DNA from: Anaerolineales bacterium
GTDB lineage: Bacteria; Chloroflexota; Anaerolineae; Anaerolineales; UBA4823
DNA: 6,170 nucleotides
Assembly (NCBI GenBank): GCA_026415275.1
Contig: JAOAHK010000166.1
Span: forward strand, 1 to 6,170
Direction of reading: 5' to 3'
Part shown: piece after piece, positions 1 through 6,170 of the stretch
Numbering within the stretch: the stretch's first letter is position 1
Layout of the letters: each line of letters begins with the position of its first letter
Translations under genes and position numbers: made by a program
The notes under the pieces: generated by a model
Told to the model about the DNA's origin: nothing
Database searches by the model: none
What the model saw: the letters and a program-made list of their open reading frames with translations, nothing else

Positions 1-1
1 G

Positions 2-940
2 CTCGTCTACACCGCGCTTGAGGCCGACCAGATCAAGGCTTATCAAGAGGCTTTCGAGAAAGAGCATCCCAACATCTCGCTCAAGTTCGTACGCGATTCA
101 ACCGGCATCATCACCGCCAAGCTCTTAGCTGAAAAGGACAATCCACAGGCAGATGTAGTTTGGGGGTTGGCTGCTTCCAGTCTGCTCATCGCCGACCAAA
201 TGGGGATGCTGGAACCGTACGCTCCCGCCGGCTTGGAAAAAATCCGCCCCAATTTCCGCGATGAGAAGAATCCGCCTCATTGGGTTGGGATTGACGCCTG
301 GTTCTCCGCTTTCTGTGTCAACACCGTGGAACTGCAAGCCAAGAACTTGCCCATGCCCACCTCTTGGGAAGACTTATTGAAGCCGGAATATAAAGGCTTG
401 ATTGTGATGCCCAACCCCAACTCCTCGGGCACCGGCTACCTCTCCGTCTCAGCTATTCTGCAACTGAAGGGCGAAGAAGAGGGTTGGAAATACTTGGATG
501 CCTTACATGAGAATATCGCCACCTATACTCACTCCGGTTCGAAGCCGTGCAAGATGGCCGGTGCCGGTGAGACCGTGATCGGTATCTCCTTCGACTATCG
601 CGCCATCAAGCAAAAGGCCGAGGGTCAGCCTATTGAACCGGTCTTCCCCAAAGAAGGATCGGGTTGGGAGATCGAAGCCAATGCCCTGATCAAGAAAGCG
701 AACATCAAACCTGCGGCGCGCATCTTCTTGGATTGGGCGATCAGCCCCGAAGTCATGGAGAAGTATGCCGCTTCTTATCCGATTACCGCTGCCGAAACCA
801 ATGTGCCGGTCCCCGAAGGCTATCCCGCCGATCCAGTGGCACAACTGATTAAGAATGACTTCAACTGGGCAGCCGCCAACCGCGAACGTATCCTCAATGA
901 GTGGTTGAAGCGCTACGACGCCAAATCTGAACCCAAATAA
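2..940 (+). CDS. aepX: 2-aminoethylphosphonate ABC transporter substrate-binding protein (5' partial)
   Basis: This is the extracytoplasmic binding protein of an ABC importer, and its likely ligand is 2-aminoethylphosphonate (AEP). The frame is open from the left edge to TAA at 938-940, giving 312 residues. The signal peptide or lipobox and the true start lie outside the window. Visible stretches match, from memory, the PhnS2/AepX family (TIGR03261 type): [13 protein letters not shown] at 2-14, [14 protein letters not shown] at 31-44, [11 protein letters not shown] at 50-60, [16 protein letters not shown] at 136-151, [10 protein letters not shown] at 175-184, and a C-terminal [14 protein letters not shown] followed by [10 protein letters not shown]. 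The fold is the two-lobed type shared with ferric-iron and spermidine binding proteins. The adjacent tyrosine pair typical of iron binders is not seen, which favours a phosphonate over iron. The ATPase and permease genes follow directly. The family call is strong. The exact ligand is inferred from the family; another aminophosphonate or organophosphorus compound is possible. Confidence 0.9.
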   Translation, partial: LVYTALEADQIKAYQEAFEKEHPNISLKFVRDSTGIITAKLLAEKDNPQADVVWGLAASSLLIADQMGMLEPYAPAGLEKIRPNFRDEKNPPHWVGIDAWFSAFCVNTVELQAKNLPMPTSWEDLLKPEYKGLIVMPNPNSSGTGYLSVSAILQLKGEEEGWKYLDALHENIATYTHSGSKPCKMAGAGETVIGISFDYRAIKQKAEGQPIEPVFPKEGSGWEIEANALIKKANIKPAARIFLDWAISPEVMEKYAASYPITAAETNVPVPEGYPADPVAQLIKNDFNWAAANRERILNEWLKRYDAKSEPK

Positions 941-949
941 GACAATCTC

Positions 950-988
950 CATGGATGAGGGAAGCCGTTCTGGCTTTCCTCATCCATG
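950..988 (+). promoter_or_regulatory. Long intercistronic stem-loop between binding protein and ATPase genes
   Basis: The left arm 950-966 pairs with the right arm 972-988 around a five-base loop (GTTCT, 967-971). Sixteen of the 17 pairs are Watson-Crick, and the remaining one (961 with 977) is a G-U wobble in RNA. The arm sequence is CATGGATGAGGGAAGCC. No T-run follows, so it is not a typical intrinsic terminator on the plus strand. It lies 10 bases after the binding-protein stop and ends 13 bases before the ATPase start. Hairpins at this place in importer operons, such as the one after malE, are known to protect the upstream message and so give more binding protein than membrane components. 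That role here is inferred. Partial transcription attenuation is the alternative. Confidence 0.75.
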
Positions 989-1001
989 TGGTCGAAGAAA
1001 T

Positions 1002-2096
1002 ATGGAAGAACCGTATCTACAAATTCAATCGGTAACCAAGAAGTTTGATCGCGCCCTTGCTCTCGAAGACGTCTCCCTGGATATTCAAGAAGGGGAGTTC
1101 GTCTTTTTACTTGGACCTAGCGGCTGTGGCAAAACCACCCTGTTGCGGATTGTCGCTGGACTGGAATCACCGACCGGTGGTAGTATCTTGCAAAAGGGAC
1201 AGGAAATTACCCATCTCTCCCCCGCCAAACGGAACATTGGCATTGTCTTTCAATCCTATGCGCTGTTCCCCAATTTGACCGTTTTCCAAAATATCGCTTA
1301 TGGTTTAGAGAACCGCAAACTGCCCAAAAATCAAATCCAGCACCGCGTGGCAGAGATGTTGGAACTGGTCGGGCTACAGGGTTATGAGGCAAGGTATCCT
1401 GCCCAATTGAGCGGTGGGCAACAGCAACGGGTTGCCCTCGCCCGCGCCCTGGCTATTTCCCCTGACCTACTCTTGTTGGATGAGCCGCTCTCGGCGTTGG
1501 ATGCCCGCGTGCGCGCCAATTTGCGGATTGAAGTTGCCCGCCTGCAACGGCAATTGGGGGTGACGACCATCATGGTCAGCCACGACCAAGAAGAAGCCCT
1601 CACTATGGCAGATCGGGTGGTTGTCATGGATCAAGGCCGAATTGCCCAAATCGGCACACCGGAAGAAATTTATCACCGCCCGGCTACGCCGTTTGTGGCA
1701 GATTTTGTCGGCTTGATGAACTTTCTCCCCGGCGTTGTCATTGCGCCTGAATTGAAACGAGTCAAAGTAGGTAAGGTCGAGCTCAATCTTCACCAAGAAA
1801 TTCTGCATCCCGCTGGGCAGGACGTGATACTAGCCATTCGCCCAGAGAAAGTACAGGTGGTCGAAAATCTCAGCAACGGGCGGGAGAATGTACTGCACAC
1901 TCGCGTGCACGAAGTCGAGTTTATTGGCGCGTTTTATCGCTTACATCTGCAACTCGGGGAAGAAGAGCGATTACTTGCCTATCTGCCACCCCAGCGTTCG
2001 TCTGTCTACACTATCCGAGAAGGAGAAGAAGTGCCGATTTATCTCCCTCCTGACCAATTGCAGGTCTATCCCAAAACAAGTTCGATTACGGTTTAG
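1002..2096 (+). CDS. aepV: 2-aminoethylphosphonate ABC transporter ATP-binding protein
   Basis: This is the cytoplasmic ATPase that drives import, probably as a homodimer on the fused permease. The protein has 364 residues, normal for the MalK/PotA/FbpC-like group. The motifs are complete: Walker [10 protein letters not shown] at 38-46, Q-loop Gln84, signature LSGGQQQR at 136-143, Walker B LLLLDEP ending near 162, D-loop SALD at 164-167 and switch His194 in SHDQEE. A TOBE-type C-terminal domain occupies about residues 240-352, with the AIRPEKV motif at 278-284. ATG 1002 is preferred over the in-frame ATG 951. The extra 17 residues would be encoded by the stem-loop, do not look like this family, and the 951 ATG lacks a Shine-Dalgarno sequence. 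ATG 1002 has only a weak GAAG upstream. Sequence alone would also fit iron, thiosulfate or polyamine importers; the AEP assignment rests on the neighbours (PhnT2/AepV type, TIGR03265). Confidence 0.9.
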   Translation: MEEPYLQIQSVTKKFDRALALEDVSLDIQEGEFVFLLGPSGCGKTTLLRIVAGLESPTGGSILQKGQEITHLSPAKRNIGIVFQSYALFPNLTVFQNIAYGLENRKLPKNQIQHRVAEMLELVGLQGYEARYPAQLSGGQQQRVALARALAISPDLLLLDEPLSALDARVRANLRIEVARLQRQLGVTTIMVSHDQEEALTMADRVVVMDQGRIAQIGTPEEIYHRPATPFVADFVGLMNFLPGVVIAPELKRVKVGKVELNLHQEILHPAGQDVILAIRPEKVQVVENLSNGRENVLHTRVHEVEFIGAFYRLHLQLGEEERLLAYLPPQRSSVYTIREGEEVPIYLPPDQLQVYPKTSSITV

Positions 2097-2098
2097 GC

Positions 2099-3871
2099 AT
2101 GGCAACGGCGGTTCGGCGCCAAAGGCTACGACGAGGGTTATCCCTTCCCCTTTTTGCGAGTGAAGACTTTCTCAAAAAGCTGCTGATCCTTTTGGTTTTG
2201 GCTTGGCTGTTATTGGGGGTGATCCTGCCTTTATTTCCTCTAATTCAGCGCAGCTTGTCCGATCGAGATGGCAATTGGGTTGGCTTTGCCAATTACCTGC
2301 GCTATTTCAACACCCCGGCGCTCTCGATTTCTTTTGCTAATAGCCTCAAAGTTTCCGTTGCTACAACTTTGTTGGCGGTGACGCTCGCTTTTGGATACGC
2401 ATATGCCCTCAGCCGCACGCAAATGCCTGCCAAAAGGTTCTTTCTGGTTGCGGCAATGTTGCCCCTATATGTTCCCCCGTTAGCTCATGCCATCGGCTTG
2501 GTATATTTATTTGGGCGAAAGGGGTTGATCACCACCGGGTTTGGAGGGTGGTTTGAGCGCCTCATCGGTTGGCAGGGGTGGGACATTAACCTCTACGGCT
2601 TCAACGGCATCCTGTTAGGAGAATTTCTCTATGTCTTCCCCCAAGCCTTGATGATCCTGTTGGTTGCAGCTAGTTTAGCCGATGCACGCCTATATGAGGC
2701 AAGTCTCACTTTGCAAGCGCCTGCGTGGCGTACTTTTTTGACGGTCACTTTACCGAGTATGAAATATGGGTTGGTCAGCTCGATTTTTGTCACTTTTACG
2801 TTGGTGCTGACCGACTTTGGTGTTCCCAAAGTAGTTGGTGGAAATTACAACGTTATGGCAACCGATATCTACAAACAAGTGATCGGTCAACAGAACTTCG
2901 AGATGGGGGCAACGATCAGTGTCCTGCTCCTGATCCCAACAGCAATTGCCTTCGTGATTGACCGTTTGATTCAAAGACAACAGAGTGCGGCACTTACGGC
3001 GCGCGCGGTGCCCTTCCAACCCAAACCCAACCGCTGGGGAGATACCCTTGCCTTTGTGTATTGTGCTTTGATCACCTTGGCAGTCTTTTCGGTGATTGCC
3101 ACAGTGTTTTTAGCCTCTTTGGTGGATATTTGGCCCTATAAGCTCAATCTAACCCTGCGCCACTTCGATTTCTCTCGGGTGGGTGGCGGTGGCTACAGTG
3201 CCTTTTGGAACAGCGTGCGTATGTCCTTCTATAGCGCAGTAATCGGCACGGCAATTACCTTTCTCGCCGCTTATGCCATCGACAAACTTAAGCCTTTTCG
3301 CCAAATCCGCACCATTGCCTATTTCTTTTCTATGATTCCTGTGGCTTTACCGGGAATGGTGATCGGTTTGGCATATATCTTTTTCTTCAACCCCCTTGAA
3401 TGGCGTTTTGGGGCGCTGACCATCCCCAACCCGTTCAATTTTATGTATAACACGATGGCGATCTTGGTTTTATCCAACATCGTTCACTTCTACACGGTCA
3501 GTTTCATGACAGCAACGACTGCTCTAAAACAGTTGGACAATGAGTTCGAGTCGGTTTCCGAATCTTTAGGGGTGCCTTTCTATCGCACCTTCTGGAAGGT
3601 CACCGTGCCGTTGAGCTTGCCGGCGCTGCTTGCGATGGCAATGTATTACTTTGTGAATGCTATGGTCACCGTGTCAGCGGTCATCTTTCTTTACTCGCCG
3701 CGCCTGAAGCTTGCTTCCGTAGCCATCGTCAACATGGATGACGCCGGCGATACCGCTGCGGCTGCCGCTATGTCGGTGCTGGTGATCCTGACCAGTGTGG
3801 GCGTACGTTTGCTCTACGATCTACTTACCAATCGCATCTCACGCCGAGCCTCCCAGTGGAAAAAACGATAG
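2099..3871 (+). CDS. aepW: 2-aminoethylphosphonate ABC transporter permease, fused two-domain
   Basis: This integral membrane permease forms the translocation path. It has 590 residues and about 12 predicted helices, near 27-50, 83-105, 113-138, 170-193, 223-243, 270-290, 316-340, 374-395, 404-430, 450-472, 506-532 and 555-577. Two permease halves (1-295 and about 310-590) are fused, as in the PhnU2/AepW (TIGR03262) and FbpB groups. Each half has an ATPase-coupling loop: 200-219 (EASLTLQAP to TLP) and about 485-504 ([10 protein letters not shown] to TVP). In the first loop the usual glycine is Gln206. In the second the usual leading Glu is Ser485. The stretch [20 protein letters not shown] at 238-257 is typical of the phosphonate-type fused permeases. 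ATG 2099 lies two bases after the ATPase stop with no clear ribosome binding site, suggesting coupled translation. The N-terminal basic segment before helix 1 fits a cytoplasmic start. Confidence 0.9.
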   Translation: MATAVRRQRLRRGLSLPLFASEDFLKKLLILLVLAWLLLGVILPLFPLIQRSLSDRDGNWVGFANYLRYFNTPALSISFANSLKVSVATTLLAVTLAFGYAYALSRTQMPAKRFFLVAAMLPLYVPPLAHAIGLVYLFGRKGLITTGFGGWFERLIGWQGWDINLYGFNGILLGEFLYVFPQALMILLVAASLADARLYEASLTLQAPAWRTFLTVTLPSMKYGLVSSIFVTFTLVLTDFGVPKVVGGNYNVMATDIYKQVIGQQNFEMGATISVLLLIPTAIAFVIDRLIQRQQSAALTARAVPFQPKPNRWGDTLAFVYCALITLAVFSVIATVFLASLVDIWPYKLNLTLRHFDFSRVGGGGYSAFWNSVRMSFYSAVIGTAITFLAAYAIDKLKPFRQIRTIAYFFSMIPVALPGMVIGLAYIFFFNPLEWRFGALTIPNPFNFMYNTMAILVLSNIVHFYTVSFMTATTALKQLDNEFESVSESLGVPFYRTFWKVTVPLSLPALLAMAMYYFVNAMVTVSAVIFLYSPRLKLASVAIVNMDDAGDTAAAAAMSVLVILTSVGVRLLYDLLTNRISRRASQWKKR

Positions 3872-4773
3872 ACTCAACAACCTTCCCCACACAGAGCTCG
3901 CTTGCTATAGATATCCTTCGCCTCAGACGACTTTTGCTTGACGAAGTGATCAAAGCCTTGGGGTTGATCAAGTTTGGCTATCTTGGTCGATGTCTGGAAC
4001 CGCTCTTTGTGCCAGCCGTTCAACGCTTTGCCGAATTAGCTGCAGGTTTCGACCAAGAGGTTTCTCGGAGTGGTTTTAGACAAGCCGCGCGCAGTGTTCT
4101 ATCCGTTTTTGCTGAACAAGTGCAGGTTCAACTGGAAGCCCCGCTCCCTGAGCAAGGTCCGCTTCTGGTTCTGTCCAATCATCCCGGCGTCATCGACAGT
4201 TTGGTTCTTGCCTCGCATCTCGCCCGGGAGGACTTGCGCATTGTGGCTTCGGGTGTTCCATTTTTGCGCCATTTGCAAACTACCAGCAGCTACTTAATTT
4301 TCTCCTCGCAGGATCCTTTCGAACGCATGAGAGCCGTGCGCAGCATCATCCGCCATTTACAAAACGGTGGCAGCGTCCTGATCTTCCCCGCAGGGAAGAT
4401 CGAACCGGACCCAGCCTTCATGCCAGGAGCAGCAGAGGAGCTTACAAAATGGTCACCCAGCCTAGAAGTGATTGTGCGCCGCGTGCCGAAAGTTCAGCTT
4501 GTGGTCACCGCCGTCAGCGGAGTACTTCATCCATCATGGATGCGCAACCCGTTTGTTCGCCTGCGCCGCGGGCGATTGAATCAACAGCGCACTGCGGAAT
4601 TTTTGCAAGTGATTCAACAAATGATCTCCCCGAAAAGTGCAAAGCCTTCCCCCAGAGCCTTAATCGGTTCGCCTTTTGGCTTTCCGCCTAATTTTCAATT
4701 TCCCGTCCTGCCATTGATTTTGGAACAAGCCAAAGAACGTCTGCGATTAGTAACCCAGATGGCTAGGAGATAG
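3856..4773 (+). CDS. PlsC-like lysophospholipid/glycerol-phosphate acyltransferase family protein
   Basis: This is a probable membrane-associated acyltransferase of 305 residues. Proteins of this superfamily move an acyl chain from acyl-CoA or acyl-ACP to a lysophospholipid, glycerol phosphate or similar acceptor. The catalytic HX4D motif is present as NHPGVID (His109, Asp114). An acceptor-site block equivalent to the usual FPEGTRS is present as FPAGKIEPD at 177-185, where Ala replaces the usual Glu, so the substrate may differ from that of standard Pls[21 protein letters not shown] (153-172) matches the region between these blocks. Residues 1-100 form a helical N-terminal extension, and no clear transmembrane helix was seen. 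The GTG start at 3856 overlaps the permease gene by 16 bases. No strong Shine-Dalgarno sequence precedes it, so coupling to permease translation is likely and the exact start is less certain. The superfamily is clear; the acceptor is unknown. Confidence 0.8.
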   Translation: MEKTIDSTTFPTQSSLAIDILRLRRLLLDEVIKALGLIKFGYLGRCLEPLFVPAVQRFAELAAGFDQEVSRSGFRQAARSVLSVFAEQVQVQLEAPLPEQGPLLVLSNHPGVIDSLVLASHLAREDLRIVASGVPFLRHLQTTSSYLIFSSQDPFERMRAVRSIIRHLQNGGSVLIFPAGKIEPDPAFMPGAAEELTKWSPSLEVIVRRVPKVQLVVTAVSGVLHPSWMRNPFVRLRRGRLNQQRTAEFLQVIQQMISPKSAKPSPRALIGSPFGFPPNFQFPVLPLILEQAKERLRLVTQMARR

Positions 4774-4824
4774 TCAGACAGGATGCTTCTCCTAACTGTT
4801 CGGGAAAAGTATATCTGCCCACTT

Positions 4825-4857
4825 TTGAGTAAAAAATCATCGTCAGCCGTATATACT
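4825..4857 (+). promoter_or_regulatory. Possible promoter for the DUF2207 gene
   Basis: The 102-base gap 4774-4875 is AT-rich in its second half. A TATACT box (4852-4857) lies 18 bases before the downstream start codon and resembles a -10 element. The nearest -35-like sequence, TTGAGT (4825-4830), is 21 bases upstream, longer than the usual 16-18. A shifted box TATATA (4850-4855) reduces this to 19. Transcription from here would give a very short leader that still includes the ribosome binding site. The box overlaps an 8-base palindrome, GTATATAC (4849-4856). No convincing terminator was seen between the acyltransferase stop and this site, so read-through from upstream is also possible. Confidence 0.3.
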
Positions 4858-4862
4858 ATCAA

Positions 4863-4869
4863 GAGAGGA
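4863..4869 (+). promoter_or_regulatory. Ribosome binding site of the DUF2207 gene
   Basis: GAGAGGA lies six bases before ATG 4876 and is a good match to the anti-Shine-Dalgarno sequence. It is the clearest ribosome binding site in the window. It fixes the start of the last gene and contrasts with the weak or absent sites before the ATPase, permease and acyltransferase genes, which look coupled. Confidence 0.75.
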
Positions 4870-4875
4870 AGAATC

Positions 4876-6170
4876 ATGATCCGAAAACTGATCTCCGCAT
4901 TATCTATTGCTTTCTTACTAGCGACTCTTTTCACTGTTGCCGTGCGCGCAGATAAAACTTACTCTGCCGAGCGTTTCGATGTGCAACTGGATCTCCAACC
5001 GGACGGCGACATGATCGTCACCGAAACGGTTGTCTTTCGCTTCGAAGGCGGACCCTTTACCTACGCCTTCCGCCATATCTCCGCCGAGCGCACGGACGGT
5101 TTGACTTTTCTGGAAGCTAGCATGGACGGCGTTTCGATGCCACAAGGTACCCAAGCAGGGCAAGTTGAAGTGCAAACCGGCGATCCATTGAAGGTCACCT
5201 GGCATTTCTCTCCGACCAGCAATTCGACGCATACGTTTGTTGTGCGTTATCGTGTCACAGGGGTCGTAAGCACCGGCGAGGCAGACATCCTGCGCTGGTA
5301 CGTCATCCCCCCTGACCACGGCTACCCCATTAACCAAAGCACCATCTGGCTAAATGTTCCGCCCAATGTTCAGCCGCTTGAATCTCCATCCCTGGACCGC
5401 GCCTTTGAAACCACCCGAACCAATAATGAAATTCGCCTGACCACAACGGGGATCGCCGATAATGAGGGTGTCATCCTGACGGCCAGATTTCCGGCAAACA
5501 GCTTGGTGAGGACAGCACCGGAGTGGCAGCTACGCGAACAAGAAACCGCCGGTGCCGTTTCGCGCACCCTGCCGGTGGGGTTGTTCAGCGGAGTGGCAAC
5601 CTTGCTGCTGGGGGGATTGGGGTTGTTTCTATACATCCGCGCCAACCGCCGCGAGTTAAATCTGTCTGAAATGACCCTGCTCCCTAATCCTCCCGACGAC
5701 CGCCTGCCACCAGCAGTGGTAGGCAAGTTGATCGGCTATGACTCCTACACTGCTATGGGTGCCTTGTTCGACCTAGCCCAGCGTGGCATTTTGCAAATCC
5801 GAGAAGAGAAGGGCTGGTTCGGGGCAAAGCAGTTCATTGTCGAACTTGATGATAGAAACACTTCGCTCCATCCGCACGAGCAAGGGATGTTGCAAGCAAT
5901 TTTCAAACTTGGTGAAAAACAGGTGAACCTAAACCAAATTTTCACCAGGTTATCTTCCAAGAATAAGTATTTTTCGGAACCTTTGGAGCAGGAACTCCTG
6001 CGGCGCGGCTGGTTTGACCCCGAGCGCAAACACACACGGACAAGATTGACTGCTGTTGGATTGCTGGGTATGTTTGTTGGTTTGGTAATTTTCATCGGTG
6101 CAGCAATCGCAACCAACACATTCCTGACCGCTAATCAAGCCCTGGCTTTGGTTATGGCGGCTGTGGAGGG
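4876..6170 (+). CDS. DUF2207 domain-containing membrane protein (3' partial)
   Basis: The frame is open from ATG 4876 to the right edge, giving 431 residues with the end missing. Residues 1-25 form a signal peptide: a basic start (MIRK), a hydrophobic core 8-23 and a likely cut after VRA (25). Residues 26-230 form a beta-rich extracytoplasmic domain beginning YSAERFDVQLDLQPDGDMIV, as in DUF2207 proteins. A transmembrane helix follows at 233-254, then a cytoplasmic segment at 255-390. Its PPAVVGKLIGY and MGALFDLAQRGILQI (about 278-308) resemble the helical repeat typical of the family, and LEQELLRRGWF is at 370-380. A second helix spans 392-414. Full family members are usually about 550-650 residues, so roughly a quarter is probably missing. 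The function of DUF2207 proteins is not established; a surface or envelope role is inferred from topology. It has its own ribosome binding site and no evident functional link to the importer. Confidence 0.8.
   Translation, partial: MIRKLISALSIAFLLATLFTVAVRADKTYSAERFDVQLDLQPDGDMIVTETVVFRFEGGPFTYAFRHISAERTDGLTFLEASMDGVSMPQGTQAGQVEVQTGDPLKVTWHFSPTSNSTHTFVVRYRVTGVVSTGEADILRWYVIPPDHGYPINQSTIWLNVPPNVQPLESPSLDRAFETTRTNNEIRLTTTGIADNEGVILTARFPANSLVRTAPEWQLREQETAGAVSRTLPVGLFSGVATLLLGGLGLFLYIRANRRELNLSEMTLLPNPPDDRLPPAVVGKLIGYDSYTAMGALFDLAQRGILQIREEKGWFGAKQFIVELDDRNTSLHPHEQGMLQAIFKLGEKQVNLNQIFTRLSSKNKYFSEPLEQELLRRGWFDPERKHTRTRLTAVGLLGMFVGLVIFIGAAIATNTFLTANQALALVMAAVE

Noticed and set aside
503..952. Minus-strand open frame of 149 codons opposite the binding-protein gene
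   Set aside because: The plus-strand frame is an intact, well-recognised family member, while the antisense translation shows no recognisable domain. It is a shadow of codon bias.
2..3871. Ferric-iron (FbpABC-like) importer as the identity of the cassette
   Set aside because: Fold and fused permease architecture are shared, but the binding protein lacks the adjacent tyrosine pair of iron binders and matches phosphonate-family motifs through to its C-terminus.
4528..4542. Small hairpin CATCCA-TCA-TGGATG inside the acyltransferase gene
   Set aside because: It is a six-base stem within coding sequence and is expected by chance. Its resemblance to the 950-988 arms is only a few bases.
4764..4794. 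Seven-base inverted repeat (TAGGAGA/TCTCCTA) spanning the acyltransferase stop, as a possible terminator
   Set aside because: The stem is short, the loop is 17 bases and no T-run follows, so it is too weak to call.
4918..6119. Several minus-strand open frames opposite the last gene (4918-5337, 5370-5726, 5745-6119)
   Set aside because: The plus strand carries one uninterrupted 431-codon frame with a signal peptide, two membrane helices and a strong ribosome binding site. The antisense frames are scattered and featureless.

Overview
The window is a gene-dense bacterial segment of about 6.2 kb, with moderate GC by eye and all five genes on the plus strand. It holds a complete cassette for phosphonate uptake except that the front of the first gene lies beyond the left edge. 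An acyltransferase gene and the front part of a membrane-protein gene follow. No RNA genes, mobile elements, CRISPR arrays or long repeats were seen. The host is uncertain. The mix of a 2-aminoethylphosphonate-type ABC importer, a divergent PlsC-like acyltransferase and a DUF2207 membrane protein would suit an environmental Chloroflexota (Anaerolineae-like) genome. That is an impression from gene content and protein style, not a demonstrated placement.

Layout. Positions 2-940 encode the mature part of a periplasmic or extracytoplasmic substrate-binding protein (AepX/PhnS2 type). A long, nearly perfect stem-loop (950-988) fills the short gap before the ATPase gene (AepV/PhnT2 type, 1002-2096). 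Two bases after its stop, the gene for a 12-helix fused double permease begins (AepW/PhnU2 type, 2099-3871). The three proteins together form one importer: the binding protein captures the ligand, the permease is a ready-made pseudo-dimer, and two copies of the ATPase power transport. The acyltransferase gene (3856-4773) starts inside the last codons of the permease gene, so it is very probably on the same transcript and translationally coupled.

A 102-base gap (4774-4875) follows. It is AT-rich and carries promoter-like sequence and a good ribosome binding site. It leads into a secreted or membrane-anchored DUF2207 protein (4876 to the right edge), which is probably a separate transcription unit or at least has its own translation signal.

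The points most worth a second look are the 17-bp hairpin between the binding protein and ATPase genes, the overlap of a lipid-type acyltransferase with a phosphonate importer, and the degenerate permease coupling motif in the first permease half. No wholly new system is claimed.
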